Assembly: GCA_034111875.1 (NCBI GenBank)
Contig: JAWUWK010000116.1
Coordinates: 1 to 14,169, forward strand
DNA: 14,169 nucleotides
Source of the DNA: Rs1 sp034111875
Lineage (GTDB): Bacteria; Pseudomonadota; Gammaproteobacteria; Pseudomonadales; Balneatricaceae
Direction: 5' to 3'
Shown: positions 7,156 through 13,847 of the stretch, piece by piece
Position numbering within the stretch: position 1 is the first letter of the stretch
Layout of the letters: every line of letters starts with the position of its first letter
The notes under the pieces: generated by a model
Seen by the model: the letters and a program-made list of their open reading frames with translations, nothing else
Told to the model about the DNA's origin: nothing
Database searches by the model: none
Translations under genes and position numbers: made by a program

Positions 7156-7186
7156 GATAAAACATGTTATCTTGACGTCAAGATAA
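7141..7186. promoter_or_regulatory. Twin palindromic operators for the MarR regulator
   Basis: A perfect 20-bp palindrome, TTATCTTGACGTCAAGATAA, occupies 7167-7186. A second copy at 7141-7160 differs at one base (G for C at 7145). The centres are 26 bp apart. Together they cover the -35 elements of both divergent promoters and the -10 of the exporter promoter. MarR dimers typically bind palindromes of about 16-20 bp, so binding by the adjacent MarR is a strong inference but not shown. Confidence 0.75.
7146..7173 (+). promoter_or_regulatory. Candidate promoter of the EamA exporter gene
   Basis: TTGACG (7146-7151) and TATCTT (7168-7173) are 16 bp apart and both overlap the palindromic operators. 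A bound repressor would block polymerase directly. The exporter ATG at 7201 has AGGAG at 7190-7194. Confidence 0.45.
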
Positions 7187-7200
7187 ATTAGGAGCCGACG

Positions 7201-8139
7201 ATGGCCAGTAGAAAATTAGTTTTAAGCACCGCATTAGCGCCGATTATTTGGGGCAGTACCTATTTAGTCACCACTGAGTATTTGCCTCAAGGATATCCGC
7301 TTACCTTGTCGATGTTACGGGCTCTGCCGATAGGGTTATTGTTGCTGCTAGTGTGTAGAGAGTTACCAAAAACAGCCATGCTGTGGAAAATATTGGTGCT
7401 GGGGGCACTAAATTTTTCTATTTTCTGGTGGCTATTATTTGTTTCCGCCTACAACTTGCCCGGCGGTGTAGCGGCAACGGTCGGGGCGATACAACCGTTA
7501 ATTGTTGTCTTCCTGGCGAGTCTATTGTTAGCGTCAAAGATTCGCTGGGTGGCTTTGGTTTCAGCTATTTTAGGTATCTTTGGTGTTGCCCTGTTGTTGT
7601 TAAATAGCAGCTTCGAATTGAATCAAATAGGTTTGTTGGCAGGCATTGGTGGGGCTATGTCGATGGCGGCAGGCACAGTATTAAGTAAAAAATGGTTTGC
7701 AGTATCATCCACAGAGGGAGTTGATCCACTGACAATGACGGCATGGCAGTTAGTGGCTGGCGGTGTGTTGCTATTGCCGGCGGCGCTTTTGTTTGAGCCT
7801 GCTCTAGGGCCTCTAACCCAGGAGAATTTACTCGGCTTCGTCTATTTAGGTTCGATCGGAGCCGGGCTGGCATATTTTCTCTGGTTTAGAGGGCTGGCAA
7901 AGTTGTCGCCTTCAGCTATATCACCTCTAGGTTTTTTAAGCCCAGTAACGGCGGTGTTGTTAGGCTGGATTGTGCTAGATCAAAGTTTGACTTGGCTGCA
8001 AATGTTCGGTTTTGCCGTCGTGCTGTTGAGCGTATGGCTGTCGCAACTCAAAGGTGCAATGACGACACAGACTAGCACATCAGCTAAAAACCCCGACCTT
8101 GATCTCACTGGCAATGACGTTGTTACTGTAGTGCGTTAA
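7201..8139 (+). CDS. EamA/DMT-superfamily membrane transporter (putative exporter)
   Basis: This 312-residue inner-membrane protein has about ten hydrophobic helices in two EamA repeats (about residues 8-135 and 147-280), typical of the drug/metabolite transporter superfamily. Family-like segments include APIIWGSTYLVTTEYLP near the N-terminus, NLPGGVAATVGAIQPL in the first repeat, and LSPSAISPLGFLSPVTAVLLGWIVLDQSL in the second. The last ~30 residues are polar and probably cytoplasmic. The substrate is unknown; relatives export amino acids, metabolites or toxic compounds. The start is supported by AGGAG at 7190-7194. It is divergent from marR with a shared operator region, and is followed 65 bp later by a broken NAD(P)-binding oxidoreductase gene that was probably in the same regulon. 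Confidence 0.92.
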   Translation: MASRKLVLSTALAPIIWGSTYLVTTEYLPQGYPLTLSMLRALPIGLLLLLVCRELPKTAMLWKILVLGALNFSIFWWLLFVSAYNLPGGVAATVGAIQPLIVVFLASLLLASKIRWVALVSAILGIFGVALLLLNSSFELNQIGLLAGIGGAMSMAAGTVLSKKWFAVSSTEGVDPLTMTAWQLVAGGVLLLPAALLFEPALGPLTQENLLGFVYLGSIGAGLAYFLWFRGLAKLSPSAISPLGFLSPVTAVLLGWIVLDQSLTWLQMFGFAVVLLSVWLSQLKGAMTTQTSTSAKNPDLDLTGNDVVTVVR

Positions 8140-8204
8140 AAATTTATCAAGCAAGGCCGAGTGCATTTTAAATTCATCAAACTAATTAATTAGAAGGAGA
8201 CAAC

Positions 8205-8778
8205 ATGAACATTATAATATTTGGATCCCTAGGTAATGAAGGCCGTTGCGTAGTAAACGAAGCATTAAGACGTGGCCATAAAGTTAGTGCGGTGACTAAA
8301 AGCGCCGCCGGTGCAGAGAAGTTGCCTAAAGGTGTCAGGGCTTTGGTCGCAGATGCACTAAACATTAACTAAATAAGAAGTGTTATTACAGACCATGATC
8401 TGGTTATTAACGCGATTAAACCGCCTTAAGGCTTGGAGCCGCAACTAGTGCCAATCACCCAGGTGATAATAACCGCGGCAGGTGAAGTCAGTACCAGATT
8501 GCTAGTGGTAGACGCGGCGGTGACACTGGGGTTGTCCAATCGAAAAGAGATCACTGTGCTAAGTACAGAGGATTTTATACCAGATGCCGTGGTACCTATT
8601 GCCACCGGTGATGCTAATGCCAGGTATACGCACGGGACAGTATCACTTAGGATTAGATTAATGAGTCTGCGATGCAACAGGTCACTCGCAGATTTCGATG
8701 CAAGATTTTGCAGTGGTGCTGTTAGATGAGGCTGAGGATCCTAAGCATCATCAAGTGCGTTTTAGAGCAGCTTATTAG
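8205..8778 (+). pseudogene. Degraded NAD(P)-binding (NmrA/YwnB-like, SDR-type) oxidoreductase gene
   Basis: The gene starts well: ATG at 8205 has AAGGAG 5 bp upstream and encodes MNIIIFGSLGNEGRCVVNEALRRGH, the N-terminal Rossmann nucleotide-binding motif (normally GxTGxxG; here GSLGNEG). TAA follows at 8370-8372. Reading on in the same frame gives DHDLVINAIKPP, then another TAA at 8427-8429, then RLLVVDAA and STEDFIPDA. The family's segment before the dimer region is missing, and near 8629 the similarity moves to the next frame as RTGQYHLGLD, TAA-TGA (8659-8664), GHSQISMQDFAVVLLDEAED and the normal C-terminal end. Two nonsense codons, a frameshift with a probable deletion of about 25-30 codons, and a tandem stop show that this is a genuine pseudogene. 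It follows the EamA gene by 65 bp. The original substrate is unknown. Confidence 0.85.
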
Positions 8779-8839
8779 TCATCTATGTTTTAAAAAGAAG
8801 CATTGCTAGAACAGAATAATCTTCTCCTTGAATTAGCTG

Positions 8840-9148
8840 TTAAGGCTTTAGATCGAATAGCTCTATTTGGCCATCAAGATCTGCAAACAGGTCTTCTTGT
8901 TCTCGCTTGGTGAGATCACGTTTCTTGCGGTTGGCTAAAATTCTGACTTTACGTGATTGGCAGAGTTGTACCACAGTGAATTTTTGATTGTCGGACATCT
9001 CTTGCCAATGGAAACGTTCCTTGCGCGATCGCAAACAACCTTTGCAATAGCCTTTAGGCCCCGAGGTGCATACACTGATACAAGGGCTATCAACATGAAA
9101 CATTTCATGTTGATCTTGCCATCGCTGATCTTGCTCATTGTTCTTCAT
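8840..9148 (-). CDS. DUF1289 family Cys-rich small protein
   Basis: This is a small protein of the DUF1289 family, whose function is not established. I chose ATG at 9148 (102 residues) because it follows the upstream thioesterase TGA by a single base (TGA-A-ATG); a TTG at 9181 would overlap that gene by about 30 bp. The signature SPCISVC (residues 21-27) followed by GYCKGCLRSRKERFHWQEM (33-51) has four cysteines at 23, 27, 35 and 38, arranged like a metal- or Fe-S-binding knuckle. The C-terminal half is basic and then acidic (NRKKRDLTKREQEDLFADLDGQIELF). The stop-start spacing suggests translational coupling with the thioesterase. A 26-bp palindrome lies in its early codons. Confidence 0.82.
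   Translation of the reverse strand: MKNNEQDQRWQDQHEMFHVDSPCISVCTSGPKGYCKGCLRSRKERFHWQEMSDNQKFTVVQLCQSRKVRILANRKKRDLTKREQEDLFADLDGQIELFDLKP
9089..9114. repeat. 26-bp palindrome inside the DUF1289 gene
   Basis: ATCAACATGAAA (9089-9100) and TTTCATGTTGAT (9103-9114) are perfect reverse complements separated by CA. The element lies at codons 12-20 of the DUF1289 gene, encoding HEMFHVD. It could be a strong mRNA hairpin or a protein-binding site. Confidence 0.6.
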
Positions 9149-9149
9149 T

Positions 9150-9596
9150 TCAACAATTGATACTCTCTGTATCGCGTTCAATTGCCCGCTTAAACAGGTC
9201 CGGTACTTCGGCTATTTTACGGTTTTGATAATCAAAAAATACTATCCCCGTCTTGGCATGGACTATCTCTTCTGCGGTTTTTTTATTACACATTAGGTAA
9301 TAAAAATCGCAGCCGTATTTGTTAAAGTCTTTAACGCAAATGTCAATCTGTAATTGATCGGCGTAAAAGCTTTCACCGCGATAGATGATGGCTGAATCTG
9401 TCATAATAATGCCGCGGCCAGCTATGTCTAACTCGTTGAAATGATGGTAGTTTAAGAAGCGTACTCGGGCCTCTTGGATGTAGGAGAGTACCGCTTCGTT
9501 ACCTAGATGTCCGCCATAATTAATATCGTTAATGCGCACCGTTAACGAGGTGCTGAAAGAGTAATTTTCGGGCATGTCTATTTTGATTCTAGCCAT
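9150..9596 (-). CDS. Hotdog-fold thioesterase (4HBT family)
   Basis: The 148-residue protein has the length and features of 4HBT acyl-CoA thioesterases. RINDINYGGHLGNEAVLSYIQEARVRFL at about residues 21-48 corresponds to the catalytic DxxxYGHxNN-type segment plus the hot-dog helix, with Asp24 a candidate catalytic residue. The strands VKDFNKYGCDFYYLMC and TGIVFFDYQNRKIAEVP follow. It probably hydrolyses acyl-CoA thioesters in the cytoplasm; the chain length is unknown. ATG at 9596 has AGGAG at about 9605-9609 on the minus strand. It is followed after one base by the DUF1289 start, so the two form an operon. No broken motif is seen. Confidence 0.85.
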   Translation of the reverse strand: MARIKIDMPENYSFSTSLTVRINDINYGGHLGNEAVLSYIQEARVRFLNYHHFNELDIAGRGIIMTDSAIIYRGESFYADQLQIDICVKDFNKYGCDFYYLMCNKKTAEEIVHAKTGIVFFDYQNRKIAEVPDLFKRAIERDTESINC

Positions 9597-9632
9597 TATA
9601 GGAACTCCTAAAAACAGATACTTGAGTCCTTA

Positions 9633-9641
9633 TAATAGCAT
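9633..9641 (-). promoter_or_regulatory. Candidate extended -10 promoter of the thioesterase operon
   Basis: On the minus strand TGCTATTAT (9641-9633) is an extended -10 element; no good -35 is visible 17 bp upstream. A start near 9626 would leave a leader of about 30 nt including the AGGAG site. Confidence 0.4.
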
Positions 9642-9723
9642 TAACTGATGAAAAATGGAGGCTATTAGAGAAAACTCAGAGCAAGGTTTTTATCCAATGA
9701 TTGTTTGCAAAAAAGGCTGATTA

Positions 9724-9744
9724 TTTATGTCTTAGCGACATAAA
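9724..9744. repeat. Perfect 8-bp inverted repeat upstream of the BCCT gene
   Basis: TTTATGTC (9724-9731) and GACATAAA (9737-9744) are separated by TTAGC. The site lies 40 bp upstream of the candidate BCCT -35, so it may be an operator for an unknown regulator; alternatively it forms a hairpin. No regulator gene is adjacent. Confidence 0.4.
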
Positions 9745-9783
9745 CGTCAGATGAATAGACCAGAGCTTGCTTGTTTTTTGCTT

Positions 9784-9811
9784 TTAGCAGTTAATAGAGT
9801 CAGGCTATATT
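9784..9811 (+). promoter_or_regulatory. Candidate promoter of the BCCT transporter
   Basis: TTAGCA (9784-9789) and TATATT (9806-9811) are 16 bp apart (4/6 and 5/6 of consensus), with a start expected near 9818 and a ~30 nt leader to the ATG. Moderate support only. Confidence 0.4.
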
Positions 9812-9848
9812 TTATTCAGCCTAAAAATTTTAAGAGGGAGTGTTTACT

Positions 9849-11456
9849 ATGAATGATGAGCAAGATTCAAATTATCATATTGGTCAAGACAACATCACCC
9901 CATTCGGTCTGGATATACACAATCCAGTCTTCTTAGTGTCTGGGCTAAGTATTATAGCTTTTGTGTTACTATCATTAATGTTCAAAGAGGAAGCAGGGGC
10001 TTTCTTTGGCTGGTTGCGACCTGCAATCACTAGTACTTTTGATTGGTTCTTTTTGCTATCAGCCAATATTTTTGTACTATTTTGTTTGGTATTAGTTTTA
10101 TCACCACTAGGTAAAATTCGACTTGGGGGCCAAGATGCCAAGCCTGAATTTGGCTACGTGGGCTGGTTTTCAATGTTATTTGCTGCCGGTATGGGGATTG
10201 GATTAATGTTTTTTGGCGTATCAGAGCCAATGTCGCATTTTAATTCAGCAATGGGCGGCGTTTCTGTTGATGCGGTCACCGGATTACGGACTGATTGGGC
10301 GCCTCTTGGGGCGGCTGCAGGTGATCAATCGGCGGCACGTGAATTGGCAATGGCAGCGACCATTTTTCACTGGGGACTCCACCCTTGGGCTATTTACGCC
10401 ATTGTTGGCTTAGCGTTAGCCTTTTTCTCATATAATAAAAAACTGCCTCTTACCTTACGCTCGGCATTTTACCCTTTGCTCGGAGAAAAAGTCTGGGGTG
10501 TGTGGGGGCATGTGATAGACATCTTAGCGGTTTTTGCGACCCTTTTTGGCTTGACGACGTCACTAGGTTTTGGCACAACACAAGCATTATCCGGACTTAA
10601 TTATTTATTTGGATGGGGCACAGGTTCTTTTGCCATTGTCTTACTTATAACCGTCATTACTGCCATTGCTATAAGCTCTGTGGTCAGAGGTTTAGATGGT
10701 GGTGTTAAAATTCTGTCTGAGTTAAATATGGGTTTAGCCCTGGTTTTGCTATCCTTTATTATAATTGTGGGACCCACTAGTGATATATTGACTACGATAT
10801 TTGCCGGGGGATTCGCCTACATTAAAGAAATAATCCCTCTCTCCACACCTTTTGGTCGAGAAGATGCTAATTTCTCTCAAGGCTGGACTTCTTTCTACTG
10901 GGCCTGGTGGATTTCGTGGTCACCTTTTGTCGGCATGTTCATCGCGAGGGTATCTAAGGGGCGCACGGTAAGAGAGTTTGTACTCTGTGTGGTCATAGTG
11001 CCAACGCTATTGGGTATTATTTGGATGGGAGCCTTTGGTGGTACGGCCATCAGTCAAGTGATTGCCGATGCCAGTGCACCGGTAGCCAATGCTGCACAAG
11101 AATTGAAACTATTTGAAATGGTACAAGAGTTTCCATTGTCTGGGCTGTTATCGATGATAGGTATCGTTTTAGTGCTGGTCTTTTTCATTACCTCTTCTGA
11201 TTCAGGATCCCTAGTGATCGACTCTATAACGGCTGGGGGCAAAGAGAGTGCGCCGGTCTCTCAAAAAGTATTCTGGTGTTCATTTGAGGGTATAGTCGCT
11301 ATTGTTTTATTGTTAGTTGGCGGATCTGAGGCGCTAGGTGCGCTGCAGGCAATGGCTGTATCAACCGGCTTACCTTTTACAATAGTACTGTTAGCAATGT
11401 GCGTTAGTTTGTTTATGGGCTTAAAACAGGCCAGTGATGAATTACGTGATTCTTAG
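9849..11456 (+). CDS. BCCT-family transporter (glycine betaine/choline/carnitine type)
   Basis: This is a 535-residue inner-membrane carrier of the betaine/choline/carnitine transporter family with about 12 helices. The glycine-rich unwound helix is FAAGMGIGLMFFGVSEP, with GMGIG at residues 114-118. The aromatic substrate box lies in the segment FYWAWWISWSPFVGMF with Trp at 353, 354 and 357, corresponding to the BetP Trp box. The next segment ARVSKGRTVREF is also conserved. The Met in GMGIG is like Na+-coupled BetP, so sodium symport of betaine or a related osmolyte is likely but not proven. Both tails are short, so an osmosensing C-terminal extension like that of BetP is absent. ATG at 9849 is chosen over the in-frame GTG at 9840 because AGAGGGAG (9833-9840) is then at 8 bp. 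It is convergent to the nap genes and has no visible partner. Confidence 0.93.
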   Translation: MNDEQDSNYHIGQDNITPFGLDIHNPVFLVSGLSIIAFVLLSLMFKEEAGAFFGWLRPAITSTFDWFFLLSANIFVLFCLVLVLSPLGKIRLGGQDAKPEFGYVGWFSMLFAAGMGIGLMFFGVSEPMSHFNSAMGGVSVDAVTGLRTDWAPLGAAAGDQSAARELAMAATIFHWGLHPWAIYAIVGLALAFFSYNKKLPLTLRSAFYPLLGEKVWGVWGHVIDILAVFATLFGLTTSLGFGTTQALSGLNYLFGWGTGSFAIVLLITVITAIAISSVVRGLDGGVKILSELNMGLALVLLSFIIIVGPTSDILTTIFAGGFAYIKEIIPLSTPFGREDANFSQGWTSFYWAWWISWSPFVGMFIARVSKGRTVREFVLCVVIVPTLLGIIWMGAFGGTAISQVIADASAPVANAAQELKLFEMVQEFPLSGLLSMIGIVLVLVFFITSSDSGSLVIDSITAGGKESAPVSQKVFWCSFEGIVAIVLLLVGGSEALGALQAMAVSTGLPFTIVLLAMCVSLFMGLKQASDELRDS

Positions 11457-11481
11457 GCTGGGTTCCTAAGGAGATTAGATC

Positions 11482-11526
11482 AGTCAGGCCTCAATATACG
11501 CTCAGTTGTTATATTGAAGTCTGACT
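11482..11526. repeat. Long imperfect hairpin between the BCCT gene and napC
   Basis: AGTCAGGC (11482-11489) and TCAATATA (11491-11498) pair with TATATTGA (11510-11517) and GTCTGACT (11519-11526), with one C-A mismatch and one G-T wobble. The 16-bp stem has an 11-nt loop and lies 26 bp after the BCCT stop. No T run follows on either strand, so it is an uncertain terminator; the other bases to 11622 show nothing I recognise. Confidence 0.45.
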
Positions 11527-11622
11527 AACTAATAGCTGCATCAGGTTATATTTTCCAGCTGATGACAGATAACCCTTTGTAAAAAACACCATGACTCCCG
11601 CCATTTAAATCTACCAATTGCG

Positions 11623-12201
11623 CTATTTAAACCCATCTACATCTTTCATGTCAGGCAGTTCATGTGCAATGCCTTTGTGACAATCAATACAAGTTTTATC
11701 GCCCGTTGAAAGAGATGAGGAATGCTGGTTTGAGGCGTGCTCAGCCTGTAATGTGAAGTCCATACTCTCGAATTCGCCACAGTTGCGACACTCTAACGAG
11801 TCATTTGCTTTTAAGCGAGTCCATTCATTTTGTGCTAGATGTAAGCGTTTCGCTTCAAACTTTTCCCGGGTGTTGATAGTGCCAAACAGTTTTCCCAAGA
11901 CCTCTTTAGAGGCTTGCATTTTACGGGCAATTTTATCTGTCCAATTATGTGGTACGTGACAGTCTGGGCAAGTTGCCCTGACACCTGATCTATTACTGTA
12001 GTGAATGGTGGGTTTTAGCTCTTCGAAAACATTGTTGCGCATCTCGTGACAAGAAGTGTAAAACGCTTCGGTATTGGTGGCTTCAAGGGCCGTGTCAAAA
12101 GCACCCCAGAATAAAATTCCCGCGATAAAACCGCCAATAGTTAAAAAACCTAAGCTGTAATGGACGGCAGGTTTGCGCAAGATACGGTAAAAATTTTTAA
12201 T
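11623..12201 (-). pseudogene. napC: napC, degenerate: start codon and two haem motifs lost
   Basis: NapC is a membrane-anchored tetraheme c-type cytochrome that passes electrons from quinol to NapAB. Similarity extends from 12201, where MKNFYRILRKPAVHYS would be expected but the first codon is ATT; the next possible start is TTG at 12180. Counting from that TTG, one N-terminal membrane helix spans about residues 8-30. NapC should have four CxxCH motifs. Here the first reads YTSCH (41-45), with Tyr for Cys (codon TAC, 12060-12058). The second, CPDCH (71-75), is intact. The third reads CRNCG (131-135), with Gly for His (GGC, 11778-11776). The fourth, CIDCH (164-168), is intact. The rest of the sequence is close to NapC without gaps. 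A protein with only two haem sites could not carry the usual electron path, so I call it a pseudogene; a divergent diheme protein is the less likely alternative. Confidence 0.8.
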
Positions 12202-12233
12202 TGCTCGCAGGCTATTTACCTAAACTCTAGTGC

Positions 12234-12668
12234 TTATTTAGCCAGTGCGCCAGTCGGCTCGAAAGTGTTTTCAATCAGTGGCTTGGCTTTTACTTGTGGC
12301 ACGTGGCACTGCAGGCAGAAGTAACGCCTAGGAGACACATCACTGAGAGAAACTCCTTGCTGGTTGAGGAAATGTGTCACGCTCATTTTTGTCGCATCGT
12401 AGCGCTTATAATTTTTAAAGCTATGACAAGTGAGACATTTATTTATTTTACGGTCCACTTCATAGTCACGGATGTGATGTGGAATTAAGGGCGGTTGTTG
12501 AATATAGCTAAGTCTATGCTCAACGTTTTCTTTGGGATAGTTTTTCAGTTTTTCGGCGGGGTCTTGCACTTCTAAACTCTGAGAACGCAACGACACAATG
12601 TCCTCACCAGCGGCAACAGCGCCCGCAATAATAGTCAATAAAAATGTAAAAAAGAGTGTGTTTTTCAT
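12234..12668 (-). CDS. napB: Periplasmic nitrate reductase diheme cytochrome subunit NapB
   Basis: NapB is the small periplasmic electron-transfer subunit of NapAB. The 144-residue product has a signal peptide (about residues 1-20, MKNTLFFTFLLTIIAGAVAA) and two c-type haem motifs, CLTCH (78-82) and CLQCH (118-122). The two family histidines that serve as the other axial ligands are also present in PPLIPH (His64) and SVTH (His99). Conserved SPRRYFCLQCHVPQ and PLIENTFEP close the protein. Start ATG 12668 has GGAG at 12679-12676 on the minus strand. It lies 62 bp after napA and 32 bp before the napC region. It is the only member of the visible nap locus with no visible defect, but its partner subunits are broken. 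Confidence 0.92.
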   Translation of the reverse strand: MKNTLFFTFLLTIIAGAVAAGEDIVSLRSQSLEVQDPAEKLKNYPKENVEHRLSYIQQPPLIPHHIRDYEVDRKINKCLTCHSFKNYKRYDATKMSVTHFLNQQGVSLSDVSPRRYFCLQCHVPQVKAKPLIENTFEPTGALAK

Positions 12669-12730
12669 TATAGTGCTCCACTTATCTATGCGTTATCGAC
12701 GGCCCGATACACGAAGAATGCTCACAGTGA

Positions 12731-13847
12731 TTAAGCTTTAATTATTTTGATGGCACATTTTTTATAATCTGTCTCTTTGGACAAAGGATCAGTTGCGTCC
12801 AAAGTGAGGCGGTTGACCAATTGTTTTGCATCAAAAAAGGGCACAAATACCAGACCTTTAGGGACCCGATTGCGACCGCGCGTTTCCACGCGGCTATTAA
12901 TCCCGCCGCGCCGCGAGATAACTTTTATAGCATCGCCGCGGCGGAGTCCGCGTGCTTTAGCATCATCAGGATGGATGAAAACGATAGCGTCGGGAAATGC
13001 TTTGTAGAGTTCAGGTACACGTCTGGTCATAGAGCCAAAATGCCAGTGCTCTAGCACTCTGCCAGTGCACAACCAGAGATCGTACTCTTCATCAGGTGCT
13101 TCAGCAGGTGGCTCGTAAGGCAGTGCAAAAATAACCGCGCGCTTGTCTTTCTTGCCGTAAAACTGATATTCGCTGCCTTTTTCGACGTAGGGATCAGGGC
13201 CTTCGCGAAAGCGCCATAAGGTTTCTTTACCGTTGACGACTGGCCAGCGCAGACCTCGTACTTTATGGTAAGTATCAAATGGCGCTAAACCGTGTCCATG
13301 GCCACCTCCAAAGCTGGCATATTCTTCGAAGAGACCTTTTTGCAGGTAAAAGCCGAAGTGATCCACTTCATTATTCATGCGCCCTTTAAAGTTACTGCTG
13401 GCAAAGGCATCTACTTGTCCGTTGCGATAGAGGACGTCATATAAAGTTTTGCCTTTCAAATGCGGTGCTTTGGCGAGTAGCTCATCAGACCAGACGTCTT
13501 CGACTTTAAAAGCGCTTGGAAAACTCAACCAGTTGCCATAAATCAGATTTAGCGCCTTCACTCGGGGGCACTTGTTGGTACCAAAATTGGGTTCTGCGTT
13601 CCGCGTTGCCAAAAGCACCTTCTTTTTCGGTCCACATGGCGGTAGGCAAGTCTAAATCAGACGCTTGAGCGGTGACCGTTGGATAGGGATCAGAGCAGAC
13701 AATGAAGGCATTGGGATTGTGATAACCCGGTAAACCCTCTTCATTCATATTAGCTGCTGTTTGCATGTTGTTACACATCGTCCAGTAAACATCTAATTTA
13801 CCGTCTTTGAGCATGCGATTCTGGAGTACGGCATGGTAGCTTTCCAT
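12731..13847 (-). pseudogene. napA: napA, 5'-deleted and frameshifted (periplasmic nitrate reductase catalytic subunit)
   Basis: NapA is the molybdenum (bis-MGD) and 4Fe-4S catalytic subunit. Only about the last 370 of some 830 residues are present. The Tat signal, the N-terminal CxxCxxxC iron-sulphur motif and the Mo-ligand cysteine region are absent. Similarity starts at YHAVLQNRMLKDGK near 13838 and continues as DPYPTVTAQASDL and KEGAFGNAERRTQFW to FSKRF, where the frame ends at TAA (13508-13506). It resumes one base later as FKVEDVW and runs to the normal end at KKCAIKIIKA (stop at 12731). The break is one extra T in the run TTTTAAA. A conserved TMCxNNMQ motif lacks one codon (TMCNNMQ). 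The ATG at 13847 is only the first in the surviving frame and is not the native start. Upstream it joins napF sequence directly, with napD absent. It cannot encode an active enzyme as it stands. Confidence 0.88.

Noticed and set aside
8433..8729. Open frame of 98 codons within the oxidoreductase remnant
   Set aside because: It has no own ribosome binding site and parts of its translation match the middle of the broken gene; its end runs in the wrong frame for the conserved C-terminus.
13506..13514. Programmed +1 frameshift in napA
   Set aside because: The gene lacks its 5' half and has a codon loss, so a plain mutation or read error is more economical; kept only as a remark in the finding.
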